Source: Cytauxzoon felis
Lineage: Eukaryota; Apicomplexa; Aconoidasida; Piroplasmida; Theileriidae
NCBI GenBank assembly: GCA_020283715.1
Contig: JAIQCW010000156.1
Coordinates: 62,001-126,000 of the forward strand
Reading direction: 5' to 3'
Length of the DNA stretch: 64,000 bases
The translations under genes and the position numbers were made by a program. Within the stretch, counting starts at the first letter, position 1; every line of letters starts with the position of its first letter. A model generated the notes under the pieces. The model saw only the letters and a program-made list of their open reading frames with translations, searched no databases and was not told the DNA's origin. Shown in pieces: positions 22,008-32,563 of this stretch.

Positions 22008-22227
22008 TTTATTATGTTAATTAATTAAAATGAAATTGTGTGTATATTTCATATTAAAACTTAAATTAACTGCTAGATTCCCCATCCCTGATCTATGTTG
22101 CAATGTTTGGTTAATAAAAATTTTGTAGCTCTGATATAAATTTGCAAAGTCAATGAATATTTAATTAATTTTTATATTCTGCATATGACGTTTTAACTTA
22201 TTGTGTATTTATATTGAATATGTTCTA

Positions 22228-23192
22228 ATGTCATGTCCAGCGGATGATGATAGTACATCGCAATGTAGTCCTATTAACGGTAATAAGTATGCTAATTATA
22301 TAATACCTGGTGATATATTGAATAAATTAGATAATAAACGTATAAGATCTAATATACCTAATAAGGATTCATCTAATTGGTTATATCCATCTCATAGGCA
22401 ATTTTATAAATCTACGGTAAATAAAGGTTAGTAATTGCTCTTGTACACATTATATTCATAGGCCATAATATTGATGTCGAATTAATACCAACGATTGTTG
22501 ATATTCACAATGTTATTAATGAAAAGGCATGGGAAAAGGTTATGGAATATGAATCATTACATAAGAATCAGTGCAAAAACTCTTTACTAGTAAGATTTGT
22601 TGGGAAAAGAAATGAACCATCAATAAGATCTATGATTTATCAATTACTTGGATATAAAGCACCTTATGATCGTCATGATTGGTTCGTCGATAGATGTGGA
22701 AAACGAATTAGGTAAGTATCTTTGAAACATGTTACTATTCGATTTACCGGAATACTCCCATCATATATCCAAACTTTTATTTTCCACTTACAAAAGGTCA
22801 CTTCAACAACAGTCCATCTTTATCTCCTTCACTAGGTAATCCACCTGAGGTCAATCCTGCCGTCAGCTCTACTAATTCACTCCCCGTAAACGGCAGAGCC
22901 ACTCCCGGAGATCGTGGCAGAGGTGTAGTCACTGGACCTCGGGCGGAGACCTCAGTGGAACACGGAAGCGATCTACGGGAGCTGATGGTAATTTAATATT
23001 TATTATCATTTGTTTGGGATATTTATTTATCACAATTAATAAATAAACATAATTAGGTATATATTGGATTTCTATGAGGGTAAGAGTTTAGATGGTGATA
23101 GTTGTTCGGTGTTTATAGATGTTCGCCCGTCCTTTTCATTATTTGGTTTATATGACCAATTGCGATTATGGTATAACCGTAGGTACAGTTAA
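22228..23192 (+). CDS. HCCS: Holocytochrome c synthase (cytochrome c haem lyase)
   Basis: Exons 22228-22426, 22462-22711 and 23057-23192 give 194 residues. It starts MSCPADDD; the Cys-Pro is the haem-binding CP motif usual near the start of this family. Later landmarks are [78 protein letters not shown] and FIDVRPSFS. The enzyme attaches haem covalently to apocytochrome c in the mitochondrial intermembrane space. Intron 2 (22712-23056) is expanded by a repeat copy. The stop is 6 nt from the stop of the convergent small-TIM gene, whose product works in the same compartment. Confidence 0.93.
22829..22985 (+). repeat. Dispersed palindromic repeat, copy 3 (in HCCS intron 2)
   Basis: It contains CCACCTGAGGTC, CCTGCCGTCAGCT, GCCACTCCCGGAGATCGTGG and GAAGCGATCTACGGGAGCTG, in the sense orientation of HCCS. 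Confidence 0.85.
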
Positions 23193-23198
23193 TTACCA

Positions 23199-23826
23199 TT
23201 ATTGAAGTTGTTGTAATTGTTGTTGCTGTTGTTGTAATAAATTTCCTACGGTAGTATGCACATCTAAATACTTTTTAATTTTGTCTAAATTTCATACAAT
23301 TTACATCTTACCTTATTAACACATCGATCGACACAACTCTGTTCTCCGCTATCCAATTGTTGAGATCTTATCGATGATATACACTTGGTCCAACATGTAT
23401 CTCTCATCCTGTATATTAATAATTACATAATTTCTCAATACATTGGACTACAGCACCCACAGCTGATCTCTGGCAAGTGGAGGGACAACTAAATAGAAGA
23501 GCCACCACGGCGAGTGGAAAGATATACAGCTCTCATTTCTTGTATAGATATCTATACTTGAGGTCGTCTTGCAGACAGCTCTTCTATTTAGCTATCCCCA
23601 AGGGGTGGAGCCACTCCCGGAGATCGTGGATAAGGGTGGATGGATATTTAAAAAACATCCAATAGAAATATCCACATGAATGTTTAAATTTAATGAAATA
23701 CAATGTGTATTGTTGGATTTTATAAATGTATTTCAATTCAACTTACCTTTTGAGCATATCAGCCATACCTACAAGTTCCGCAACAGCGAGATCAACGGGA
23801 TCATTAATACTACCATCATTAGACAT
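23199..23826 (-). CDS. Small TIM chaperone (Tim8/Tim13-like)
   Basis: Exons 23747-23826, 23312-23408 and 23199-23270 give an 82-residue protein. The middle exon holds the twin CX3C motif, CWTKC...CVDRC, separated by 15 residues (CWTKCISS, then QQLDSGEQSCVDRCVNKYLD), which defines the Tim9/10/8/13 family. These proteins carry hydrophobic precursors across the mitochondrial intermembrane space. The C-terminus is glutamine-rich (LLQQQQQQLQQLQ). The first intron (23409-23746) is enlarged by a repeat copy. Assignment to Tim13 rather than Tim8 is open. Confidence 0.85.
23459..23641 (+). repeat. Dispersed palindromic repeat, copy 4 (in small-TIM intron 1)
   Basis: It contains CAGCTGATCTCTGGCAAG, CCACCACGGCGAGTGG, GTCTTGCAGACAGCT and GCCACTCCCGGAGATCGTGG. 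The core is antisense to the host gene. Confidence 0.8.
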
Positions 23827-23929
23827 TTTTTAAACAAGGAATTTATAATATTTTTTAATAACTTAAAAGACAATAAAACTAACATTAATAATTAATTATA
23901 TAATAAATATATTGTGTGGTACAAGTAAA

Positions 23930-24412
23930 TTAAGTGCTTAATTCTTTACAAGCTATAATTTTTTCAAGACCACATGCTGATAATATTGTTACTAACACTT
24001 CTTTGCCAGATTCATATAGTGATTGTATTTGTTTTGCAACTTCATCCAAATTGCCCTCGGAATCCTTTGGTAATTGTAAATCATTCTTGCAAGTTCCATC
24101 AGGATTTAACAATGTTACAAATCCATCTTCATCAATACCTATAAGTTGTATTTCAGTTCTCTTTACATTTGGTACATCCATGTTATGCGATGTAGGACAT
24201 ATATCTTCATATTTTTTACCAGTAAATATATCGATACCGGTTATATTAGCTTTAGCATGACCATGTTTACCAGTTTTTGATGTAGAATATTCAACGACCT
24301 TACATGGGTGCCCCTTAAGCATAACAAACGAGTTCTTTTTTATAGAACCAGCTTGTTGAGGTATTGTAAAAGATGCACCGGCATCACCACCAGCAAACTC
24401 ATCATCATACAT
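23930..24412 (-). CDS. EIF5A: Translation factor eIF5A
   Basis: 160 residues, one exon, the normal family length. The hypusine loop STSKTGKHGHAK places the modified lysine at residue 49. Further landmarks are GHPCKVVEYS, DIFTGKKYEDICPTSHNMDVPNVKR and DGFVTLLNPDG. eIF5A binds the ribosomal E site and helps peptide bond formation at difficult sequences and in termination; lysine is converted to hypusine by deoxyhypusine synthase and hydroxylase. Confidence 0.97.
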   Translation of the reverse strand: MYDDEFAGGDAGASFTIPQQAGSIKKNSFVMLKGHPCKVVEYSTSKTGKHGHAKANITGIDIFTGKKYEDICPTSHNMDVPNVKRTEIQLIGIDEDGFVTLLNPDGTCKNDLQLPKDSEGNLDEVAKQIQSLYESGKEVLVTILSACGLEKIIACKELST

Positions 24413-24880
24413 CTTAAATTAAAACTGATATTATATAAACATGTAAACAAAAGCTAAATAAATTTTATATTACTAATATTATTATACATCTCTTGTTAAA
24501 GTCTAGTATGGGGGGTGGTGAATGGCGCAGACCACCAATTATAGGCACAAAGTGGTTAAATATTAGATTTATGCTATACATCAACCAATAATTAAATCCA
24601 TATTGATTAAAAATTATGATCGTTCTTTATCATTCCATTAACTTTATATGAATAAATATAGGGGATTCTTTACTCAACACATCTCAGCCTTCTACGAAAA
24701 ATTATACAATATCACTACAATTTACAATAAATAATTCATTATTTTAATATAATTGAATATCTTGACTACTTTAATCAATATTACATACACTAAAACAATC
24801 ACCTTTCTTACTTGTCTTAATATCACCAAGATCTGTCTAATCCTGTTATAATCTATCACTATCAACCATTTCAACTCTCC
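24413..24880. other. Intergenic, nothing recognised
   Basis: AT-rich, no convincing frame. It precedes repeat copy 5 and forms the upstream region of eIF5A. Confidence 0.5.
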
Positions 24881-25226
24881 TTCCACTCACACCTGAGGTC
24901 ACAATCCACCTATTTTCATCTTGCAGACAGCTCCTCCACCTGAGGTTACAACCATGTCTTCCCACTCGCCGTGGCGGCCTCTTCTATTTACTTCCCCCTC
25001 AAGTTCCCGTAGATCACTTTCGGGTAGTCCACCTGAGGTTACATCCAATACATCCTTAGAACCATCTTCCATCATTCCCATGATGGATGATCCATCACTA
25101 CCCTTCGATGATCCATCACTACCCTTCTCACCGCCACGATCTCCGGGAGTGGCTTTACTCTTTAGAGATAGGTAATTAGAAGAGCTCCATGCAATGGGAA
25201 ACAGAGGCGGATTGGATGTCGAGTGG
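24881..25226 (-). repeat. Dispersed palindromic repeat, copy 5 (intergenic, long subtype)
   Basis: It has several ACCTGAGGT modules, CCACTCGCCGTGGCGGC, CCCGTAGATCAC, the core GCCACGATCTCCGGGAGTGG and CTTTAGAGATAGGTAATTAG. It also has an extra segment, CCATCATTCCCATGATGG, with a tandem ATGATCCATCACTACCCTTC unit. The extra segment is shared with copy 6 in RAD17. It ends 17 nt before the RAD17 stop codon. Confidence 0.85.
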
Positions 25227-25242
25227 ATAGAATAATGATAAT

Positions 25243-28200
25243 TTATTCTGTGATATTTTCATATGGTTGATTGATATGATGTGTGATATGGAATTGTTGT
25301 TTGGTTTTATAATGTTTGGAGATTTCATTGAGTAGATCTTTGAATTTAGGTGTGATTGTATTTAATAGATTGACATTATTTAATGTTTTGGGGCTAGATT
25401 TGGGTGTATTTGAAGTGATGATATTATTTTCCATAATATATTCAACAACACCCATAACATCATCATCTAGATCGATATTTATAGTACTATAATAAGTAGA
25501 TGAATTTGGTGATTGTGATAATTCAGATGAGATTGGTGTATTGTTATAAATATCATTACCATGTGTTAATGATGTATACATGATAGGTAAAATTTCAGTA
25601 AATGCAGTATTAACATTATATAAATGTGGTATATTATCTAATAATTGTAATGATTCTAATCTATACATATAATATAAATCTTTAATATAATCAATTTTAT
25701 ATTTAATACTATTAATAGAATTAGATTTAATAAAAGGTTGAAATCCTATATTATCTTTAATAATATTACTAGATAAATTACAATCAGAAATAGATTTTAA
25801 TATAATTAATAAAAAATGTTCTATAAATAAATTATCATTATTATTAATATAATAACCATTATATATAATATCAGATATAGTAAAATATGTAATTAATATA
25901 CTACAATCATCTATATTACTATAATATTCACTATAATTATCAAATAATAAATCTATAAATGTATTATAATCATATTTTATTTCATTTAATATATCAATAT
26001 GATTAAAATATAATTGTGGTCTTGTTAATTTTGGTATCATAATATTACGATTTTGTCTAGATGGTGTCATATCCATATTTAATTCTATTATAGGATAACG
26101 TGTATAACTTAATGGATCTATATCATCAAATTCTTCATATAAACCACATAATCTTATATTTGCTGGTAATTTATATAATAATGAATCATCAAAACATTTA
26201 TTAGTTAATATCATATTTAATGGATCATATATATCAAATATATCTATTTCTTCTTCATATTCCATTATTGAATCACCTAAACCATCTATTATATCATCAA
26301 TATTATCTAATATCTCATATATATCTGAATATATTATATTAAAAGAGGAATCTTCTTTAATTACATCACTACTCTTTATAATATCACGCTCTTTCTTAAT
26401 AATATCCGATTCTTGAATATTATAAACATAACAACCACGTTCTATAGGAGTAGATATATCCATATATGGTATCATTAATGATAAATTATCACAATCTACA
26501 GTAGATACTCTACCAGTAATCATATCATCATTATTAAATGATTCACCAATTGTATTTTCCATTTTTACAACATCAATCAAAGATCCCTTTTTATCATATA
26601 ATATCATATCCTTATCCTCTCCACCTGATGTTACAACCTTGTCTTTCCACTCGCCATGGTGGCCTCTTCTATTTAGTTGTCCCTTCCCTTCCCTGAGATC
26701 AGCTGTGGGTACACTCGAGGTCCATTCTCTACTTTCCATTCCACTAGCCGTGGTGGCCCTTCTATTTAGTTGTCCCTCCGCTTCCCTGAGATCAGCTACG
26801 GGTATTCCACTTGAGGTTACATCCAACAGATCCTTAGAACCATCTTCCATCATTCCCATGATGGATGATCCATCACAACCTTCTCTACCGCCACGATCTC
26901 TGGGAGTGGCTCTACTCTTTAGAGATAGGTAATTGGAAGAGCTGTCTGCAGGACGAAGAGAGTTGGATTGGACCTCGGTGGAAGAGCTGTCTGCAAGACG
27001 AAGAGAGTTGGTTGTAACTTCAGGTGGAAGATAGTTGGTATAATCTTGTGTTGTGTTATTATTAATGAATGAATCATTATGATTATATGTGAAGTTATTA
27101 AATCTGTGTGGATAAGATTTATATAAAGTTGATGTATTGAAATAATCTAATTTCTTTATATTATTAATTAATGGTATACCTCTAGATATTTTAAAGCAAA
27201 ATAATGTAGATTTAATTTTAGATTGTAAATAATTATCATTATTATTATTATTAGTTGTATTACATATTAATTTTGATGGTAATCTTTTATTATATAATAA
27301 TTTACCAATTAGATTATATTGTGTTGGTGGTAATTTTTCTAACATATAATTTTTAATATTATCTAATTTATCATTATTATATAAACCATAAAATTTTAAA
27401 TTATTTATTGCATATCTTATATCACCATAACATATATTTACGATATAATCAATTAATATATTATTATAATTTTTATTATATTTTAATATAGATTTTAATT
27501 TATTTTTTGTTATTGGTTTTAAATTTATCATTAAACATTTTGGATGATTCATATAATTATATGGTAATAATCTTCTTAATATCATTGAATCTTCTAATGA
27601 ATTATTTATACATATTAATAATGGATATGGTATATTACCATTAAATTTCATTTTACCATTTAATAATCCTTTAATTAATTGTTGTATTTTAAATAATATT
27701 GGTGATCTTTTTATTAATATATTCCTTGGTAAATCTGTTAATAATATTATATGTGGTTCATTAATATTATTATCTATATCCGATTTTAAACGCTTAATCT
27801 TACGTGAACCTATTAATAATGGTCTTGTATTATTATTAGACATCTTTAAACCACTCCTACTCATAGTACTCTCCAAAAATCTTAATAATAATAATAATGA
27901 TGTCTCAATATCTTCACCATTCATTACCACCATATCAAATGGATCATAACCTATTATACGTAAACCCATATCCTTACATAAACAACGAACTGCCATTAAC
28001 TTACCTGAACCACAGGTACCTTTTATTATACATAAATTCTTCTCATCATATGATGTACCTGTAATATATACATATATTCAATATATACTTTATACATTAT
28101 CAACTCTCCACTCGAAGTCCAATCCAACTCTTCTTCCACTCGCCGTTCCACTTGAGGTCAACTCCCAACTCTCGATTCCACTAGGCGTGGAGCCTCTTCT

Positions 28201-28640
28201 AATTATCTATCTCTAAAGAGTATAGCCACTCCCAGAGATCGTGGCGGATGTAGTGATTGGACCTCAAGTAGACTACCCGCAGCTGATCTCAGGGAAGCGG
28301 AGGGGGATGTAATTGGAAGAGCCACCACGGCTAGTGGAAGGAGAGTTGGATTAGACCTCGGGTGGAGAGGTTGTATATAATGAATATAAGGTGTGTTAAA
28401 CAAACCGCTACATTGTGTGGGTACATCACTAAAAGCTTGAGTTCCGGATAATGTATCAACAAGTGTTGTATAATCTCCATCATTTCTGGGTGAATCATTA
28501 GCTTTATAATTTCGATTCTTTACGGATGTTAGGAATTTTTTTAATAAATCCAATTCCTGTGGTCTCCAGGGTATATCATCAACGGTATAATTTAAATTAT
28601 CGATATTATTTAATCTTCCTTCAGTAGACAATAGATCCAT
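25243..28640 (-). CDS. RAD17: RAD17-like DNA-damage checkpoint clamp loader
   Basis: Exon 1 is 28406-28640 and exon 2 is 25243-28058, together 1016 residues. Exon 1 carries DDIPWRPQELDLLKKFL, similar to the segment before the ATPase domain of RAD17. Exon 2 opens with the Walker A region CIIKGTCGSGKL, then MAVRCLCKDMGLRIIGYDPFD, a Walker B-like HIILLTDLP, and a helical AAA lid (NICYGDIRYAINNLKFY). RAD17 with RFC2-5 loads the 9-1-1 clamp at damaged DNA. The middle is Asn/Ile/Asp-rich. Residues of about 422-558 are encoded by a dispersed repeat copy read without a stop, unless that part is spliced out. The single clear intron also carries a repeat. RAD51-like gene upstream, same strand. Confidence 0.8.
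26620..27028 (-). repeat. Dispersed palindromic repeat, copy 6 (inside RAD17 exon, in frame)
   Basis: A compound 409-nt copy read in the RAD17 frame as peptides including EVTTNSLRLADSSS, NYLSLKSRATPRDRGG, SIMGMMEDGSKDLLDVTSSG and two versions of ADLREAEGQLNRRATTASG. It has no stop codon. Orientation is sense to the gene. Confidence 0.85.
28107..28367 (+). repeat. Dispersed palindromic repeat, copy 7 (in RAD17 intron)
   Basis: It contains CCACTAGGCGTGGAGCCTC, TATCTCTAAAGAG, GCCACTCCCAGAGATCGTGG, CAGCTGATCTCAGGGAAGCG and CCACCACGGCTAGTGG. The core is antisense to RAD17, and the repeat makes up most of the 347-nt intron. Confidence 0.85.
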
Positions 28641-28747
28641 ATCATGTGAAATAAATGAAATTTTTATATAGTTTTAATTTTTTAAAAAAGGAAAATTTTT
28701 GTCAAATTATTTTAATAATTAAATAAAAGTCCATTATAAATCTTCAA

Positions 28748-29752
28748 TTATGGAGTAATTTCATTAATATCAAATAATTGTATACGATCTTGTTTTATAT
28801 TGAATTGATATGTTTTATTATATAAATCTGTACCGTTTTTAATATGTAATATTCTTGTTACAATTGGTATAATATTTTTAACAATATCACCTTTATCACT
28901 AGGTATTATATCATATGATAAATCTTTATTATAAAATAATTTATAATCTAAATAAATATGTAAATAACAATTATTAGACCATTTATTAAATGTATTTATT
29001 AATTTATTATCTTTATGTTTAAAATTATTAATAAATTGTTTAATTTTTGGTAAATTAATTGTAACAATTATAGATATATTAAATTCCCAAGATATTCTTC
29101 TTAATATTAATGATAATTTATTTAAAAATTTTATACGTTTTTGTTGTGTACTTAATTGTTCAATACACCAAAGTGAATCAATTATTATAAGTTTTATTGT
29201 ATTTGCATATAAATTATCAAATGGTATAGGTAATTTTTTATTATTAATTAATCTATTATATAAATCTTCTATAATTAATATTAATTCATCTATTGTAAAT
29301 ATACGTAATAATATCAATGATGATATATTATTTATACGATTTATATTAAATGAACCATTTATATCCAAATATAATACCTTACCTATACTTTTATTTACAA
29401 ATTCTATACATAATATTGTCTTACCACTACCACTTGATCCTACAATCTCTAATATACCTAAACCACCATATACTAAATTCCTAAATATCACATCAAAATT
29501 TATTAAACCATATAAACATTCCTTTTTATAATTAAAATGTGAATTTATTAAACTATCAAAACAATTTTTATATTTCAAACTTTTTTTATCCTTCTTTAAT
29601 ATATCACTAAAATTACCACCGTCTTCTTTATTATCTAACCTATTATATAAATATTCTAACGATTTAAACTCCTCCAATACGTCCACACATCCCAATGGAT
29701 ACAAATACTTATTACAATCAGAATTAGATTCCTCTTTTATATACAAATCCAT
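28748..29752 (-). CDS. RAD51-family (RecA-like) recombination paralogue
   Basis: 334 residues in one exon. Walker A GSSGSGKT lies near residue 110, preceded by GGLGILEIV as in RAD51 proteins. Walker B is IKLIIIDSLW near residue 190, followed by an LSLILRRISWEFNISIIVTINLP segment that matches the strand after the L1 region. It lacks the N-terminal helix-hairpin-helix layout of RAD51 itself and is Asn/Ile/Leu-rich, so a paralogue (RAD51B/C/D, XRCC2 or XRCC3 type) is more likely. Such proteins assist RAD51 filament formation in homologous recombination. The start is 107 nt upstream of nothing else on this strand; RAD17 follows downstream after about 107 nt. Confidence 0.78.
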   Translation of the reverse strand: MDLYIKEESNSDCNKYLYPLGCVDVLEEFKSLEYLYNRLDNKEDGGNFSDILKKDKKSLKYKNCFDSLINSHFNYKKECLYGLINFDVIFRNLVYGGLGILEIVGSSGSGKTILCIEFVNKSIGKVLYLDINGSFNINRINNISSLILLRIFTIDELILIIEDLYNRLINNKKLPIPFDNLYANTIKLIIIDSLWCIEQLSTQQKRIKFLNKLSLILRRISWEFNISIIVTINLPKIKQFINNFKHKDNKLINTFNKWSNNCYLHIYLDYKLFYNKDLSYDIIPSDKGDIVKNIIPIVTRILHIKNGTDLYNKTYQFNIKQDRIQLFDINEITP

Positions 29753-30380
29753 CCGATCGTTCTACCATTATAGCCATAATTCTAAACTAATACATATTAT
29801 AAATAAAATAAAATACAAAATCTATATACCTGTTATTCTACTATACATGTGGGTAAACACAAGATATTAACAACACACCCATATATAATGTTAACTAGAT
29901 CATATTAACTAAATTTTTATAATAATTTGTTTATTTTATATTTTAACTGGAACTCTTAGGTAATCTGAAATTTGGGTGCTTTCTATTAGGTGTCATCCTT
30001 CTACCTTCCTCTTTTGTTATTACAAATCCTTCCCATGTCAAATATATTATATATAATAAGGTTCAAATAATGATACCAAGTAGTTTAGGATTCCTTAAAT
30101 GTTACTGTCCATTCATGTTTATACTCCGATCAATCTATCAATAAAATGTTCTATACTCCCATTACAAATTACCAAACTCCTTTTCCATTATGGAATTGGA
30201 ATACTTTAAATTCAATCAAGACATTGTTATTAACTTAAATTTTGTTACAATTAGTGGTTTCTTCTCATGTTCTGGTTCATTGGTTAACATCCTCTTTTAA
30301 TGGATCGCCTACTTCAACGTTTTTTATATAATTCACGCACAGAATAAACCTATATATAACAAGTTTAAATTGAAATTACC
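29753..30380. other. Intergenic, one weak coding-like stretch
   Basis: On the minus strand, 29943 to about 30050 reads TWEGFVITKEEGRR then MTPNRKHPNFRLPKSSS and a stop. It looks protein-like (it would suit the end of an organellar ribosomal protein), but I found no matching upstream exon or start. The rest shows nothing. Confidence 0.3.
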
Positions 30381-31280
30381 ATGAATAGAGTGTTATTAAT
30401 CGTATTTTTGTCTTGTCACTTTACAACATCTACGTCTATCAGATCTAAGGGTTTGTATTAATTTCTCCAAGTTCCTGCCAAAATATAGATCAAAATGTGC
30501 TACAACAATCAACTACACACGAAGATCATGTTGGATGGGCTACTTGTACATCATGCAATATCGATAAGCCAAAGACTAGTAGTCAGGTTTGTATAAAAGT
30601 ATATATTAATTACTGTGCTATATAAGCTTAAATTGGAGATTCAAGATGTAAATGATAATATCGACTTTCATTTTGATCATTTTATTAAGGAACTAAAGGG
30701 TTATTTTTCAGAAATTAATCAAGATTTAGACAATTCCTATATTTTAAAGTTTGTTTTAATTAAGATTTTATCTACATCTTATAGAGTACAAAGGAGTTCA
30801 GATTGCATAATAGATGAATTACAGCATATTAAAGCGACAATTAAAGAGAATTATAATGGTTAGATTGGATGTATCAAATGCAAATTTATTTAAATTGTAG
30901 AGGTTTCAGATAAAATAAGTGATAAAAATTTCAACTCCATAATAGAAATTGTAAATAACAAAGCCAAAACTTCCAAGAACAACGTATCAGAATTTGTAAA
31001 AAATGGTCTTGAATCATTTAAACATATTTTCCAGAAGTTATACAAAGAATTTACTCTTGATAATAAAAATTCTCCTAAAAATGTATCCGGAAACCCAGGA
31101 GAAATTAATAAAAATGAGGGAGTAAATGATAAAAATATGGAACCCGATCAATTTCCTAGTATGGTAAATGTACCATTTGAAGCAATACTTCGTACTATGG
31201 ATAGCTATTTAATAGATTTAAAAACAGAGGGGAATAAATTAATTAAAGAGACAAAATTTCTTGGTTTAACTCTCATGTAA
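30381..31280 (+). CDS. Secreted protein, unrecognised, helical
   Basis: Exons 30381-30450, 30489-30586, 30627-30858 and 30901-31280 join in frame to 259 residues. It starts with a signal peptide (MNRVLLIVFLSCHFTTSTS). The mature part contains WATCTSCNI near residue 45, then long charged helices, an Asn/Lys-rich linker (SPKNVSGNPGEINKNEG) and a final helix. No membrane segment is seen after the signal. Three Cys are in the mature chain. I do not recognise it; in piroplasms such genes are often exported or surface proteins (inference). Its stop lies within the last exon of the convergent CK2 beta gene as modelled. Confidence 0.7.
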
Positions 31281-32238
31281 TTCAATTGAACTGAAATTAA
31301 TATTATATAATCTAATTAAATATAATAATTTAACATACTTTGAATTTTTTTTAACGTATGGACTGATTCTATATCCATATATTTTCGGTACATAATAATA
31401 TGCAGGTCCTCTAGGTATCTAAAAAATTTTACATAATGATTAAATATATATATTGAACAAACAACAGATTCGTTAACCATCAGGAATAAATGCGCAAATG
31501 TTGTGCCATAATATGCTCCATCTATTAATCCTAATCTACTATTCTTTGGTGGATGATATATCTCCTATAAAATTATAATAATTGTTATAGTTTCTTATAT
31601 AATATTTATAAACTTACATTACAACTAGGGCAAAATATTTTAGTAGTATGATGTGCTGGTGTATCTACAAGTCCTAGTGGTAATACAGGAGTATTTTCAC
31701 AACTAAAATTTGGACATGTACCATATACTTTATCTTTATATTTTTGCATAGCTAGTTGCATTCCTCTAGTTGTTATAATAAATCTACAATGTATAAGTCC
31801 ATACAAAAGTTGTGCCGATGTGTTTATAATATGTTGCTTTTCTTTCTCATGATCAAGATCATCACCAAAATCATCATCATTGTCATCATACATTTCATCA
31901 TCATAATTATCCAATATAACTTGTAAAGCTCGATTATAATATGGCACTTGATATTGTATGCCTTAAAAATAAATTATATTATGAAATTTTCAATATAGAC
32001 ATACCTACTAAATTAAATTCATCCCTTATAAATGCTTCATCCACTTGAATATAATACTGATTACCTTTTAAATTACAATACCATTCAATCCAAGATACCT
32101 ATATAATTATAATTAATATTTAATACTACATTTACTTACTTCACTTTCTTGTTCCTCACTGGATAATGTATCTTCATCAGATAATTCCAATTCATCAGAT
32201 GTCTTACTAACTTCATTTATAAAATTTGTTACAAACAT
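31266..32238 (-). CDS. CSNK2B: Casein kinase II regulatory subunit beta
   Basis: Exons 32140-32238, 32005-32098, 31618-31961, 31478-31564 and 31266-31418, about 258 residues. The CK2 beta landmarks are present: SWIEWYCNLKGNQYYIQVDEAFIRDEFNLVG, PYYNRALQVILD, an acidic stretch (YDDNDDDFGDDLD), AQLLYGLIHCRFIITTRGMQLAM, the zinc site CPNFSCENTPVLPLGL with CPSCN, and HPPKNSRLGLIDGAYYGTTFAHLFLM then YYYVPKIYGYRI. It forms the dimer that holds two CK2 alpha kinases. The C-terminus is uncertain: the modelled stop at 31266-31268 overlaps the end of the neighbouring gene by 15 nt, while splicing near 31345 would end the protein earlier. Confidence 0.92.
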
Positions 32239-32563
32239 TTTTAAAACTCTTTATTTCATGAAAATCTTATTAAATTTAAACCGTTATCTCATGAAATTAC
32301 ATTAATTCTGGCTCAATGAGATCTTGCTCTTACATCTTTAACAAAGAATATGTACCGAATTCTATCATTATCTTTAAGCGTCAGCATTTATATATAAATT
32401 TAATCATGTTTAATCTAAAATTTTAGCATGTTATTATCTAATCTGATCTATAAAACGTTGTTGTGGGTTGTCACCAGACAATTGAAATAATTATTTGATA
32501 TGTACTTTATAAATGTAGTAAATATAGTATTAAATAGTTTATGTTTTATTATATTCAGGAACT
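32239..32563. other. Intergenic between divergent genes
   Basis: This region separates the start codons of CK2 beta (minus) and RIO1 (plus) and presumably holds both promoters. AT-rich; no other feature is seen. Confidence 0.5.

Noticed and set aside
23477..23895. Two plus-strand frames over the small TIM gene
   Set aside because: One is repeat sequence in an intron and the other is antisense to the first coding exon of the minus-strand TIM gene.
24881..25226. CRISPR-like array or tandem repeat
   Set aside because: Modules are not evenly spaced, spacers are not unique sequences of constant length, and the genome is eukaryotic.
28203..28405. Continuation of RAD17 exon 1 into a frame ending RSLGVAILFRDR
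   Set aside because: This tail is read-through into the intron's repeat copy; splicing at 28405/28059 restores the Walker A region.
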